DNA of 64,000 bases from Zizania palustris (lineage: Eukaryota; Streptophyta; Magnoliopsida; Poales; Poaceae). Under the pieces are notes generated by a model. That model was not told the origin of the DNA. It searched no databases and saw only the letters and a list, made by a program, of their open reading frames with translations. Position numbers and translations under genes: made by a program. Within the stretch, counting starts at the first letter, position 1, and each line of letters starts with the position of its first letter. The DNA is taken from NCBI GenBank assembly GCA_019279435.1, contig JAAALK010000289.1, positions 10,422,342 to 10,486,341 of the forward strand. Reading direction: 5' to 3'. Below, one piece after another: positions 33,641-45,599 of the stretch.

Positions 33641-36130
33641 GAGTCAGCTTGGTGGTACCATGGGCAGCCTGTGGAAGATGTTCCCCTTCACCACATCCAT
33701 GTGCCCCTGCCAATCATAGTACTCCAAAGGAACAAAGGGGGTGATGCCATACTGCGAAGGGTACTCCAGCGGTGAAGCATAGCTCGGAGCCCATGAAGAC
33801 ACTGTCCAATGGTATCGCAGAGGCATTGGGGCCTCTAGCGGCTTCATCCACTGTGGGGGCAAACCCATCGCTCGGAAAGAGGTTCGGCCCTTTCGAATGG
33901 ATGTCGGACCATATTAGCGAAGTGTCCCACCAGGACGGAGGCCTCGGCCATTGCGAAGGTGAGTTCGGCCGATGCGAAGGGCTCGGCCTCCTTGGATGGT
34001 TCGACCGCCTTGGCACCTTCGGCCAAGTGTTTGTTTTCTCGGCCCTCTTCTGGTGCTTATTCAGCAGCATATCGTATGTTACCTTTGGCTTCTTGCGAGC
34101 CCAAGCCGAAGATGATGCGCTGATGTTCATTTTCCACAATCCCACTTCAGGATTCTTCGGTACGAATGTGCGTGTGTGGGGCTCTCCAATAATGACCACA
34201 TTTTATTTAGACGACTCGGCCTGTTCTCGCTGAATCAACACCTTCTTCTCATCGAGGTCGATGGTGTTCATGGGAAAGTGGTCTTTGTCCAGCTTCATCA
34301 TCTGACTAGAATCTATTTTCAATCGTCCTTCTTCTATGGATGATTGAACCTACTGATGGAAAACATTACAATCATTAGTATAATGAGAATGTGAATCCGA
34401 CCACTTAGAGTGGGGGCATTTCTTTAGTTTCTTGGTGGTTGGGATGACCTGGCCCATGGGCAACCGGAGAAGCTGGCTCTTCAAAAGGAAATCAAATATT
34501 TAATCGCATTTAGTCACATCAAAAGAGTATTTAACCTCATTGGGCTGACTCTTAGTGGGAGATGGCCGTAGTTCGGAACAAGTGATAGGTTTAGTCCTAG
34601 TGTTACAGGCCCATTTGGTCACATACATATCGACCAAATAGTCTTCTTCCTCCGACTCTTCCTCGTCAGAGTGCTCCATGATGTGAATTTCAGCTTTAGG
34701 TTTGTTAAATGTTTTAATGAATTTTTTATCCTAAGCTCAGCCTTCTTGGACCAAAGCCCACTATAGAAATTGGCTGACCTCTAAAAAGTTTTGATTGTCT
34801 AGCCTTTCTTTAACTTCAGAACGCAATCCGTTAAAAGCTAGATCCGCCAAATCTCTTTCTGAAATATTGATACTAAAACATTGGTTCCTAGTGTCTCTAA
34901 AGCGCTTGATGTACTCAAAGACACTCTCACTAGATTTCTATTTGACCGACATAAAGTGTGAAAGCCTAAGTTCTGTCTCGCCTATATAAAAATAGTCATG
35001 GAATTTATGTTCTAATTGGGCCCATGTTTGGACGGAGTTCAGCGACAGCACCAAAAACTAAGTGAAAGCGGTGACGGACAGAGAAAGAGAATACAGTCTA
35101 AGTTTTAATGTGTCTGACCCACTAGCTTCTCAACACTATGCTAAGAATTGGTTGACATGCTCTAGTGTGGTCTAGTTACCGCCGCCATCGAATTTGGTGA
35201 ATTGAGGGACTCTATAGCGGCAAGTGTAGGGTATGGTATCAAAGTGATCGGGGTATGGCTTTCGGTAAATCCTAGACCGATCCTGAGGCATGAAGCCGGT
35301 ACACTCTCTAAACAGCTCGCGGATCCACTCCTCAATGTCATCCTGGCCTCTTGCCTGTGCACTTCTCTCGTGCGGGGGTGAGACACGTGGTGGTATGTCG
35401 GCGTGTCGGCTGTGGGGCTCCTCCTATCATGCTGGCTCAGGGTATATGACGTGCTCAGGTCTATACGGGTGCATTGGAGCATGCGGCGCATGCACTGTGG
35501 GAAAAGCTGGCGTAGGTGTAGCTGGAGGTGGCGCATAATAAGCAAGGCTAGCCTAGCCGCAAGTGTAGTGATTGGTCTCGGTCATAGATTTCGAGGCTGG
35601 AGACATGATCACTTTGCTACTACTACCATCGGTTCTACTATAAATGCGATTTACCAGGGGTATGCTAGTGATCGAAGTTGGAGGAATGATCTCGGTAAAG
35701 TCGAACCTTCTAAATGTTGCCTCTACCTGAGAGTTATCTGTCGACTGTAGATGGTAGGCTAGCGAAGCGCTAACGGCTTGGACTATAGACGCGACTATTT
35801 TCTGTTCAATTTCTAAGGAAGATAAAGGAGGTGACAATGGTGTTACCTGAGTTTGGTGGAGCTCAGGGATGTTGACGTTACGATTGATGAAGCCCCCGTG
35901 TGTCATGACATAGCTCCTGAGCATGAGATCTTGGAGTTCTTTCATCTTCACTTCGATCTCCGCCGGACCTTCCTCGGGGATATCTACAAGGGTGGGCGCC
36001 ATGATGTTGCCGTTGTCGATCTTTGTGCCCCATATGGTACTCATCGGTGTTGTAGACGTAGTAGTCGTTGTAGAGGTACTTGCACCCGATGTAGATGTAC
36101 TCATCATGTTGGCGTTGTCCCGAGATGAGT
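33640..36130 (-). pseudogene. Gypsy gag
   Basis: Minus-strand reading begins near 36113 with a Ser/Thr-rich start that includes a run of 'ACNACNAC' codons (36080-36040). It continues with EIEVKMKELQDLMLRSYVMT, then, in shifted frames, RVPQFTKFDGG, the core RLYSLSLSVTAF and KFHDYFYIGETELRLSHFMS, and RFRDTRNQCFSINISERDLA near 34850-34900: a gypsy gag. Several stops and frame changes. The conserved core lies at about 34800-35250. Confidence 0.75.
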
Positions 36131-36142
36131 CGCCAAAAATTG

Positions 36143-36311
36143 TGTTGACACGAAAATGTGCCCCGCACTTGGGCCGATTCGATGATCCAAAAACATCGCG
36201 AGACGTTGATGTCACGTTCCGACAACCCTTAATCAGTGGTAAGGGGAAAAAGTCAGCAAGCAATCAAAAAAATATAAAGAAATAAAGTTCAAATACCCAA
36301 AAAATAAATAG
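36143..36311 (-). mobile_element. 5' LTR (interrupted) of the gypsy element at 30937-36130
   Basis: Begins TGTTGACACGAAAATG on the plus strand, matching the solo LTR at 13825. Internal to it the minus strand reads TTTTTGGCGACTCATCTCGG, the usual primer-binding and leader region. After 169 bp it is interrupted at 36312 by the LTR of the second Tat element; the rest must lie beyond the right edge of the window. Confidence 0.8.
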
Positions 36312-36750
36312 TGTTGGCGTAAAAGATTACGCTAATAGGTTCTCTAAGATTAAGAACTCACAAACAGTGGATTTGTGTTGAGAACTATCTCAAGCCTCCG
36401 AATTGGATAATATCTTAAGTAGTTCGAAAGTGTGTATTAAATAGATGAGTATTCGATGCCTATTACAGGGTAAGAAGGAGGGTATTTATAGGCAAGAAAT
36501 ATAAGGAAAAGACCTATTTACCCCTCAATTACAACCGACATAGTGGAAACTATTCGGTACACCGAACAGGGTTAAAATGGTAAAATCTACCCGGAGTAGG
36601 AAGATAAGGCAAACATCTTATCAGTCTTGCTGTTTTTCACCAAAGCTTCATAGCCTGCGGAGGGTACCATCGAATTGTAAGCTGAAGCCGATAAGTTATC
36701 TTTGACTGTCAATCTCTAAAGTCCTGAGGGTGAAGTATTTTCATCCAACA
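36312..36750 (-). mobile_element. 3' LTR of the second Tat element
   Basis: 439 bp. Plus-strand ends TGTTGGCGTAAAAGATTACG and TTTCATCCAACA. On the minus strand it has a TATA box CTATAAATACCC (around 36480) and just upstream of its start a polypurine tract GAGGGGCTAC. The other LTR begins at 49829 with the same TGTTGG(G)TAAAAGATTACGCTAA. Confidence 0.9.
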
Positions 36751-39700
36751 GTAGCCCCTCGAATACGCTTTTCCGATTTTAACCTGTATAGTAGGAAATC
36801 AGTATACGCAAGGAATATTTTCATATTCAGAGACTTAGAGAAATTTGAAGGTGTTACAGCTATTCGAAGGGTATTTGACCCCTAAGTATCCCCGATGAAA
36901 GCCTCGAACCAGGACTGCTGTGTGAACACTTCGTGGGAGAGAGAACCATTGCGGAGGTAAAACGTCGTGAAGAGCCGTTAATTTGGAGCCGTTACTCTTC
37001 AAGTAGCCGTTATGCTCCCAAAAAGGTAACAGTTGATATTTACCGTGGATTGACACCGTTTCACTTCCTGGGCCCACTTGCCAGCGACGGAACTCGAACC
37101 TGCAATGTGAATGCAATCGAAGCGCAATATTTAACGGGAGGCTATAATGGGGGATCGGAATCCACCAAAAACTTTTATCGTGCCTGACACCCGAAACTTA
37201 CTTTCTTCAACCTCTAGATCTCCTAACTTCCTGACAGATTGAGCCATGGCGAGGACCAGCCACACCATGCCAGCGGCAGCAAGCATTTTGGTGCAGAGGC
37301 AAGCTTGGGCGGCTTCGATGGCAGTGGCAATGGTGGGGGCTCGAGGAGACTTTTGGCCCTAGAATCCTCGAGAGCTCCACCCTCCATCCAAGAAGAAGAT
37401 CCCCCAAAGCTTCCTTATCGACCAATTTACAAGCACCGCAGAGTCCATCGAGGAGGCAGTGGCCGGGAAGCTAGGACCCGGAATGAGGACTCGGGTCCCC
37501 GGAACATAGTCGACCCCAAGGCCATGAAGCGAAGAAGTTGTAGTCTTCGAAGCATTCTTCAAAGCTGGTCTAGGGCTTCCTACCATCAGCTTTTTGTCAG
37601 AGGTATTAGAAATGTTTTATATTACCTTACCTCAACTGTCCCCCAATGCCATCGCCCGACTGGCTATCTTCGAATGGGCACTTCGAGCTGAAGGATGCGA
37701 AGGACGATCGGAGGTCTTCGCCACCACCCAGGAAGCTATCTGCAGGCCGAAGCCACAAGATGGCCCCGGAGACACCAAGGTGATAACATCCTTCGGAAGC
37801 GTTAACTTCCAACTGTGGAAGGAGCACGCTCAACACTTTCCGGCGAAGGCCATCAACGACTGATGGTACACCAACTGGATCCTCCAGTGGTTCTACGCCG
37901 AGGTCGGAGAAGATTCCTACTTCGTAGGACCTCTTTCAGAAATCTGGTTCCGGAAGGAAGCGGAAGTCACTCCGAACCCGAGCCTGCTCTCCACGTGGTT
38001 GGGGTTACTTACTTCGATAGCCAGCCGCATGAGCATGCGGGAACTGGCCGAAGAGTTCATTGCGCTCTGGATTCTACCTCTTTGAGACGACTGGCCAATA
38101 GCGTTCCAAGGCGCTTCGGAGGGTGAGCTTCGAAGTTTAGGTAAGCCTTCGATTCCCCTGCAGTAATATGTTAGAAGATAAATAACATACTTATAATATG
38201 CTACCTTTTTTCAGTGGCTCCTCTGGCGCTAGCTCCGGAGCAGATAGAGAGAGCCACCGAACGGGTGCTCGGAACCCCTACGGTGGATGAAAGACAGAAG
38301 AGAATAGAACTGGTGGGAAGCTGGGAACGCTTCAACAGAGTGTGGAGGGCCCTCGGAATGGTGCCTCCACCTCTGCCAGACTTCAATTCGGCTGGAGCAG
38401 CCCTCGAAAAAGGAAAGCCGCTGCCGAACCTTCGAAGAAAGCCGGCAAGACCCCAATCAAGAAGGGGGAAAAAGTAGTCAAACCTCCTCCTCAGCTGGCT
38501 CCGACATCCTCTGCTTCATCCGTGGACATTCAGAGATCATTCTCAGAGGACTCTAGGAATAAAGGCTCCAAAAGCAAGGGCTTCGATGTCCAAATGGGAA
38601 AAGCCCTCGAAAACTATCTTCTCGATGACAACGAAGATGAAGCGATGGACACAACCAGAGCTCCTGCTCGAGAGACTGTGGAGGCGAACACGGCGCGCAC
38701 TCCTGCGCCCGTCGTTGCGAGTTCAGAGTAGGAAACAGTTGTCCCCAACTCACTCGTGGCTGGAGTGATAACGACGGAGGTCGAGCCGCCTGCAGCAGCT
38801 ACACCGGAGAGGACTTCGGGGGACGACCTCGATGAATACCTTCGATTGTATGATGTCCTAGAGGACCCTACAATTTTACCTCAAGGCACCAACGAAGGTA
38901 GACTTCAAAGCCTTTGACACTTCCTGTAATAGTTATTACCCGCAAATATTCATCAAGTACCTTAATGTTGTAGGTGCGTCGAAGAGTAGCGCTGCTCCGG
39001 CCACAGATGAAGCTCTAGCTTCTCCCAAAGTTGCAGCTCCGATGGACACAATGGATCTGATGGACACAACGGCTCCGACAACTGGATCCATCTCCGTTGA
39101 AGCGGTTCCGGCCAAGGGGACACCGGTCGAGGGAGGATCTACCTCCGCCAAAGTCGCTCCTCTGGCCTTCGTACCAGGAAGGGGAAAAAGCATGACAAGT
39201 CTTGGACTCCCTCCTGCCCCGATGACGACGCCTTCTTCCAATGACCCCTCGGCGAGTAACTCGGAGGAGGAGGTGACCGCACATGACCGCCAGGCTTTGT
39301 CCTGGCTCCCTTTGATGGCTTCCTTCCTAGAGCAACGAACGGGCCTTCGGGCGCTTCTGGAGCCCTTGGGGGAGAAAGGCCAAGAAGTCATAAACTCCGA
39401 CTTGGTCTCCGTCTTGAGAGAGACCAGAGCCCCGGAGCTTAATCTAGCCCTCGAAAGGGCTGCCCTTCAGGTATACAAAGTACCACAAGTGACTTTAATT
39501 AATAAATGGAACTTCATAGTACTTAATTGCTCTTTTTGCAGCAATTTGTCCTTGCTAGAGCGGTAGCGAAATCCAATGAAGTCGAAACCAATCGGCTCAA
39601 GAGGAAGGTTACTACCCTCCAGTCCGCACTTAAAAGCTCCGAAGACAAAACACTTCGGCTGGAGGAAGAGATCCTTGGAGAATGGAGGGCTAGGGCCGCC

Positions 39701-39806
39701 ACTGACGAAGCCCTCTGGATCGAACGGCAGAGCAGCAGTACACTCCGAACTTAGGCCCAAGAAGCCAAAGCCAAGTGCGTGGTGCTCCGAGCGGAGGTGG
39801 ACAAGC

Positions 39807-41487
39807 TGTAGGACCGAAAGTAGCGACCAGAGGGGGGGGGTGAATGGGCACCTAAAAAATTCTTTCGAATCAATGGCCTGCTCCCAAAACCCAACGCATT
39901 TAAAAAGAAAACTAAACAGCAAAGCAAGAACAGATTGACTAAGTCTGCAGATTCGAAGTCTGCTGATTTTGAGGTTGCAGATTCTAAGGTTGCAGATTCT
40001 GAGGTTGCAGATTCGGAGGTTGCAGATTCGAAGGTTGCAGATTCGAAGGTTGCAGATTCGGAGGTTGCAGATTCAAAGGTTGCAGATTCGAAGTATGCAG
40101 ATTCGAAGTATGCAGATTCGAAGCCTGCAGATTCGAAGTATGCAGATTCGAAGTATGCAGATTCGAAGCTTGCAGATTCGAAGCTTGCTGATTCGAAGTC
40201 TGCAGATTCGAAGCTCGCAGGTTCGAAGTCTGCTGATTCGAAGTCTGTTGATTCGAAGTCTGCAGATTCGAAGCTTGCAGATTCGAAGTCTGCTGATTCG
40301 AAGTCTGCTGATTCGAAGTATGCAGATTTGAAGCTTGCAGATTCGAAGTCTGTTGATTCGAAGTCTGCTGATTCGAAGCCTGCAGATTCGAAGCTTGCAG
40401 ATTCGAAGTCTGCTGATTCGAAGTCTGCTGATTCGAAGCCTGCAGATTCGAAGCTTGCAGATTCGAATTCTGCTTCACAGAGTTGGACTTCACACAAGAA
40501 AAGGGACTTTGGCCCTGCCAACTCGATCAAAAAGCAACACAGGAAAAGCAAGGCTAAAGTACTAGCATACTGTAGCTACAGGAAAGTAGTACTACTTGCT
40601 ACCAGCCACAAGAACTAGTACTCTTGTGAAGAACAAACAGAAGCCACAGAGAAGCTTCTGCTTAGGAATAAATTAGTTGTGTGCAAACCGAACCAACAAA
40701 ACCTTAAATGAAGTGCTGCGCATGAGAATCAATAGGAATAAAAGCTTCCAAACAGTAAAGAGCCAAATGAATCTCAGGAAGAACAGGAGGTTGCCTGGCG
40801 GCGCACACAGGGAGAGAGAAAAAGCATGCAGGAACAAAATGACCCAAGGGATGATTGAAAAAGTGATTTCTAGAAGGGTAGTCCAAACCCTAGGGATTGT
40901 GGCCCTATTTATAGGCTGCCCAACACTAGGAATATTCTACCAGCCCCTTAGGGTTTTTACAGACGCAAGAATAAAGGAAAAGACTCTACTGCCCTTAGGA
41001 ATTTTTACAGACACGACTGACTGACTGTGGGCCTAGAGATACAGATGACTTATCCGGAAGCTAAGTTTTCGTAGCGACTACGGCTTCTCTTCTGGACAGT
41101 CGGATACAGAATCAACGGTTGTCAGTTTTGCGCCGAAACTGACAAAGCCTCCACCGACTTTGCACCAGGTACCCGGATTGGGCCGGCCCGATTCCGCAGC
41201 TCTCTCAGCCCGGCAATCACTCACCGCCCGTGTACCTGAGTCAACCCTGGTCAACAGCCCAGTGGGTCTTCTACTGCTTCTGGCCCATGGACCCGGATTG
41301 GGCCAGCTCGACTTCGCAGCCTCCTCTGCCCGACAGTCGCTTGCTGCCCGTGTACCTGAGTCACACGCGGCCCATGAAACAGCAGATCTCTTCTTCTTCT
41401 GTCCTCTTTGACTATCGTTGACAATGACTCATCACTTCTGGAGCCATGAGGCCCACGCTATTCAGCATGGCTCCTCAGAAGCGCCGG
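39807..41487. mobile_element. LTR-like insertion with minisatellite
   Basis: Starts TGTAGGACCGAAAGTAGCG followed by 'accagagggggggggtgaatggg', wording common at the start of short grass LTR elements. Contains TATA-like 'ctatttatagg' (40906) and the 15-bp repeat tract. The pentamer CAAGC occurs at 39802-39806 and again at 41488-41492, which would be the target duplication; excising it rejoins the coiled-coil part of the antisense gene. The right end (CGCCGG) is not a clean CA, so the exact border and class are uncertain. No coding region recognised. Confidence 0.55.
39945..40470. repeat. 15-bp minisatellite, about 35 copies
   Basis: Tandem units of the form GCAGATTCGAAGTCT with variants at the last three or four bases and GCAG/GCTG alternation. 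Because 15 is a multiple of three and the unit lacks stops in most frames, several frames on both strands stay open, giving artefactual repeats such as ADSKS (plus) and ESADF (minus). No start context or flanking coding sequence supports translation. Confidence 0.95.
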
Positions 41488-42210
41488 CAAGCGGCAGCTA
41501 CTTCGAGCGTGCAACTTGATGAACTCCAAGGCTTGCTCAAATAGGCGATGGCTCAGAAGAGCACCTTGCTATCCAAAATGGCTGAAGTATCTGCTGCTGC
41601 TGTGGGGCTGGAGGCGGCAGAGACGAAGAATACTTAAATAGCAGAACGTACCATGGATGCCCTTCAGGGTACCTTGGAGTACTTCAGCACCATGTGCCTT
41701 TCATCCTCTACTGCGGTAGGTGAGCCCCTAGACCGAAAGCTGAAGATGATTCAAGTGGCGACGAAGCTGATGATGGGCTTCGGCGTCCGGTACGGAGAGA
41801 TCTCCGGACAAGTTGCTGGAATCGGAGTCCTCCGTCATCTTGAAGCTCTTGGGATTTCGGTCGCTCCGGTTGGGGGTTCGACGCCAGCAGGCTTTGCCGA
41901 CGAGGGCTTGTTGCATCCTTCATAGGATGTAGCTTCGACCTGGTAAGCTTTCTGGTCAATCTGGAAAACAGACCACAAGGCTGCAGCCAAAAACTGGATC
42001 GACGAGGCCCACCGACAAAAACAAGCGCAAACATGGCCTCCTCTTCCAGCTTCGCCAGCTCCAACACCTCCTGCTCTGCCAACCGACCCTTAGGTATAGT
42101 CCTATAGGGCGCTTGAAAGTGTACAAGAAATATTGTAAAGCCCCTTGCATTAATGAATGTAAAGTTTATAAACGAGGAGCTTGTTTGGATGTTTATTCTT
42201 TTAAGTTTTG

Positions 42211-42945
42211 CCATGTCCTTCGGAGCTTGACTTTGAAGTATTGGAACTTAACGAAGGGCTTCGTCGGAAGTGGACATTCCTCGAAAGCTTAAGACCTTAC
42301 CAATGCTCACACTTCTCTGTTCCTTGCGGATATCAAGGAGATATAGCACCCGAAGTTTGCGGCGAAGTCTTAGCTTATATCAAAGAAGAGGAAAAGGAAA
42401 AAACATCTTCATCCTCTAAGTACGTAGATTGGTCTGACTCGGAGTACCAGGCCGAAGACCTTGTAGAGGCTAGCTCCGAAAGTCTTCTGACTTGTGCTGA
42501 ACTTCAAGAGGAGCAGAGAAAACTGCGAGCTTCAAAGAAGAGAAGCACTCAAACTAACAAGATAGTCCCGACGGCTTCGAGCTCCGAAGGTCGAAGTAGC
42601 CTTAGAAGTAGTTCTAGAGGTTGGATGGGTCTCTCATTTTATCTAGGCTTAGACCAAAATTTCTCTTGATGTAAAAGTATGATTATTCAATTAATATGAA
42701 TTGCTTCGAAAGCATCTTGTTGTTCCTTACTCCCCTGCCCCTCCTTGTGGGTGGTGCACCGTACGCGTTGCGATAGAGTCCGTCAGACACAATGATTTGT
42801 ATAACAATCTGATGCTTCGCACAACACTTAGTAATCATACTTTACTTTTTCGTAGAGTTCTTCGAACCATGCATTTGTATTATGATTTTTATAAGTTTCG
42901 GAGATGAGTTTATACTTGTAAGCTCCCATAGTAACCTTATTGCTT
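42211..42945 (+). other. Region between antisense gene and convergent pol
   Basis: Contains an open stretch of about 150 codons (42208-42669) with acidic, Ser-rich wording (WSDSEYQAEDLVEASSE). No family recognised. It may be a last exon of the antisense gene, or a relic. Beyond 42670 nothing is recognisable. Confidence 0.35.
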
Positions 42946-42947
42946 GG

Positions 42948-43305
42948 TCACCTTCGACTCTTTTACAGATGCTTCGAACCCGAAGGCTGGAAATCTATTC
43001 TTTTAAAGTCCTCAGACTCTTCTACGGATCCTAACAAGATGGATCCTGGAATCCGCAGGCTGGCCACCTTTGGCTCTTTTACAGATGCTTCGAACCGGCA
43101 GGCCGGAAATGTGTTCTTTTAAAGTCCTTAGACTCTTCTACGGATCCTAACAAGTCGGAGCCTGGAATCCGCAGGCTGGCCACCTTCGGCTCTTTTACAG
43201 ATGTTTCGAACCTAGAGGTCAAAAATCTGTTCTTTTAAAGTCCTTAAACTCTTCTACGGATCCTAACAAGCCAGAGCCTAGAATCTGCAGGCTGTCAATG
43301 GAGTC
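42948..43305. repeat. 116-bp tandem repeat, three copies
   Basis: Units contain 'ggctcttttacagatgcttcgaac' and 'actcttctacggatcctaacaag'; the 'ttttacagat' landmark is at 42961, 43077 and 43193, giving a 116-bp period. It lies between the convergent antisense gene and pol of the Tat element. Non-coding. Confidence 0.9.
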
Positions 43306-43499
43306 CTTGAACCAATGGTTCGAAGGCCGTCGTCCGGGTTCTTGGAAAGATGCGTGACTCCGCAAGCATCTCCGTTCTCCTGATGCGTCCACCAGGAGTA
43401 AGGGATATTCGAAGAGCAAACAAGATTCGAACCTCCATTTTTATTTAGAAAGGAACTTTTACAAATGATTACAAGGAGCCCCTAAGTGTATAATATATG

Positions 43500-44700
43500 G
43501 TCCTTCCTATTTATTTCCTAGCTTCCCCGGAGCTATTACACTTCGCAAAACTAAATGACCTGGCTTAAGCTGGTTCAGCTTTATCTTCGGGTCATAACAT
43601 GTTTTTGTTTGGTCTTGGCACTTCGTCAGATTGGCGACAGCTCAAAGCCTTGTTTCTTTTGACAAGTCCAGCGAAGTGCTTCTCTCGTCTTCATCTCCAG
43701 GTTCTACTACGCGAAGGGGCCCACCCTTGAGCTCCGTAGGAGTCATGGCCTCATCTCCGAATAGCAGCCTTAATGGGGTGAAGCCTGTGGACCTGGCTTG
43801 AGTGGTCTGAATGGATTATAGAATCTTAAGGAGTTCTTCGGTCCACAGCCCCTTGGCCAACCGGACAATCGTTCGATTCAGACCGAAGAGAATATTCCAG
43901 TTGGCTCACTCGACGGCTCCGTTGGATTGTGGATAGCGAACTACTGCGAAGCATAACTTGATGCCTAGTTCTTCACAAATTTCTTTAAAAGTTTCGGCTT
44001 CGAACTAAGTTCCATTATCCACAGTTAGCTCCCTTGGCACTCCGAACCTGCATATGATATTTTGCCAGAAGAATTTTTGCACATTCCTTGAAGCGATAGT
44101 AGTTAGGGGTTCTGCTTCGACCCACTTAGAAAAATACTCAATTGCTACCACTGCAAACTTCAAGCTGCCTTTTGCCACGGGAAAGGGGCCGATGAGATCC
44201 ATTCCCCATCGTGCCATTGGCCACACCGGGGCAATAACTTGAAGTGGTATTGGTGGACGGTGGCTCCGTCTACACATCCACTAGCATCCTTGACAGGTCA
44301 AAAACAATTCCTCCGCATCTCTTACAATTGTCGGCCAGTAGAGGCCCTACCGGAGTGTCTTTCCTGCTAGAGCACGGGGGGCTAGGTGGCTTCCACATAA
44401 ACCTCTGTGGATGTCCCGAAGTATATCTTGGCCTTCGGGTTGTGATATGCACCGGATTAGGGGAGAACAAACTCCAACTTTGTATAACATTCCATTGACA
44501 AACTTATAATTTCGAGCCCTTGCTTGCAACCTTCGGAAATCCGGACCTTCTAACGAAACTACGCTGCTTTGCAAGACATCCATTATCGAAGCCCGCCAAT
44601 CTGTAGCTGGGATGCAAAGGACTTCTGCGGAGGGTAATTGATTTACTGAAGGCTTGACTAGCTCTTCATAGAAAGCACCCTCCGGGAGATCCAATGCTCC
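43500..44700 (-). pseudogene. Tat integrase
   Basis: Minus-strand reading: MDLPEGAFYEELVKPSVNQL, RNYKFVNGMLYK (linker), a partial zinc-finger region (DIHRGLCGSHLAPRALAGKT), then RWGMDLIGPFPVAKGSLKFA, VVAIEYFSKWVEAEPLTTIA and GVPRELTVDNGT (44277-44005). The two aspartates of the catalytic triad are visible. A stop at 44002 and frame changes follow; the glutamate region can be traced in other frames to about 43870. Not functional. Confidence 0.85.
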
Positions 44701-44739
44701 GGTTGCACCCTTTGATAGAATGTCTGCAAGCTGATTATC

Positions 44740-45413
44740 TGCTCGAGGGATACTTAGAACATAAAATCCTTTGAATACTGCTTCTGTCTTGCGGATTTAT
44801 TTCAGATACTTTGCCAGATGTGGGTTCCTTGCTTGAAAGCTTTTGTCAACATGCCCTGCGACGACTTGGGAATCTGTTTTAATTATTATCCTTGCTACTC
44901 CAAGTGCCTTTGCCTTTTGGAGGCCTAGCAAGATTCCTTCGTACTCTACGATATTATTGGTGGTCTTAAAGTTGAGCGTCGCAAAATACATGGCCTTTTG
45001 CCCTTACGACAATATTATTACAGCTCCAGCTCTAGCACCAGATGCTTGATAGGCTCCGTCAAAAAAAATTGTCCATAGACCTTCGGAGGGTTCTTCCGAA
45101 GCCCAAACTGCAGATGAAGTCCACTCTGCTATGAAGTCAGCTATGATCTGGGATTTGATAGTTGTTCTCATCGTGAAGGAAATTCTAAAGGGGCTAGCTC
45201 GATAGCCCATTTTCCGATCCTACCCGTAGAATCTTGGCTCCGAAGCATATCACCAAGGGGATACGATGTAGGAACGATTAGGTTATGTGCTAGAAAGTAA
45301 TGTCTTAGCTTCTGCGAGGCCATTACTAAAACATAAGAAAATTTCTCGAGCTCGGAGTATCTTGTCTTTGCTCCGGACAAAGCTTCTGAGATAGAATAAA
45401 CATGGTTTTGCAC
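44740..45413 (-). pseudogene. Tat RNase H and second RNase H
   Basis: Minus strand: VYSISEALSGAKTRYSELEK, RHYFLAHNLIVPTSYPLGDM (45400-45250, first RNase H), then SEGLWTIFFDGAYQASGARA (45090-45030), NNIVEYEGILLGLQKAKALG and IIIKTDSQVVAGHVDKSFQA (44970-44840, second RNase H), ending HLAKYLK. The dual RNase H supports the Tat assignment, and unlike the other copy this one is not split by an LTR. Stops between blocks. Confidence 0.85.
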
Positions 45414-45599
45414 CAGCTTTCCCTTAAACTCAACTTATCTGACCAATACTGCACTTATTGCGGAGCCCGTTGCTGCAAGATAAAGAAGGAGAGTTTGTTC
45501 CGGGAGGGGCACAATAAGTGTCGACAGGCTTCCGAGGTACTCTTTGATATCATCGAAGCTCTTCTAGCACTTCGGCGTCCAGTTGAAACTTCTGGGCCC

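Larger units (their letters stand above)
37245..42210 (+). pseudogene. Antisense ORF of the second Tat element (putative gypsy-type transposon domain)
   Basis: Plus-strand pieces: YITLPQLSPNAIARLAIFEW (37615-37675), NFQLWKEHAQHFPAKAIND (37806-37860) followed by a TGA where the other Tat copy has Arg, then SRMSMRELAEEFIALWILPL (38023-38083). After a probable intron come APEQIERATERVLGTPTVDE and GSWERFNRVWRALGMVPPPL (38230-38380), Lys-rich and acidic segments, a coiled-coil-like stretch (RLKRKVTTLQSALKSSEDKT at 39595), a break by an insertion at 39807-41487, and a tail containing TLEYFSTMCLSSSTAVGEPL (41670-41730). Protein-level similarity to 25768-29164 supports real coding history. Function unknown. 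Confidence 0.72.

Noticed and set aside
39935..40618. 227-codon plus-strand frame and long minus-strand frames made of short peptide repeats
   Set aside because: They are by-products of a 15-bp tandem repeat; several frames on both strands are open at once and no conserved flank or start supports translation.
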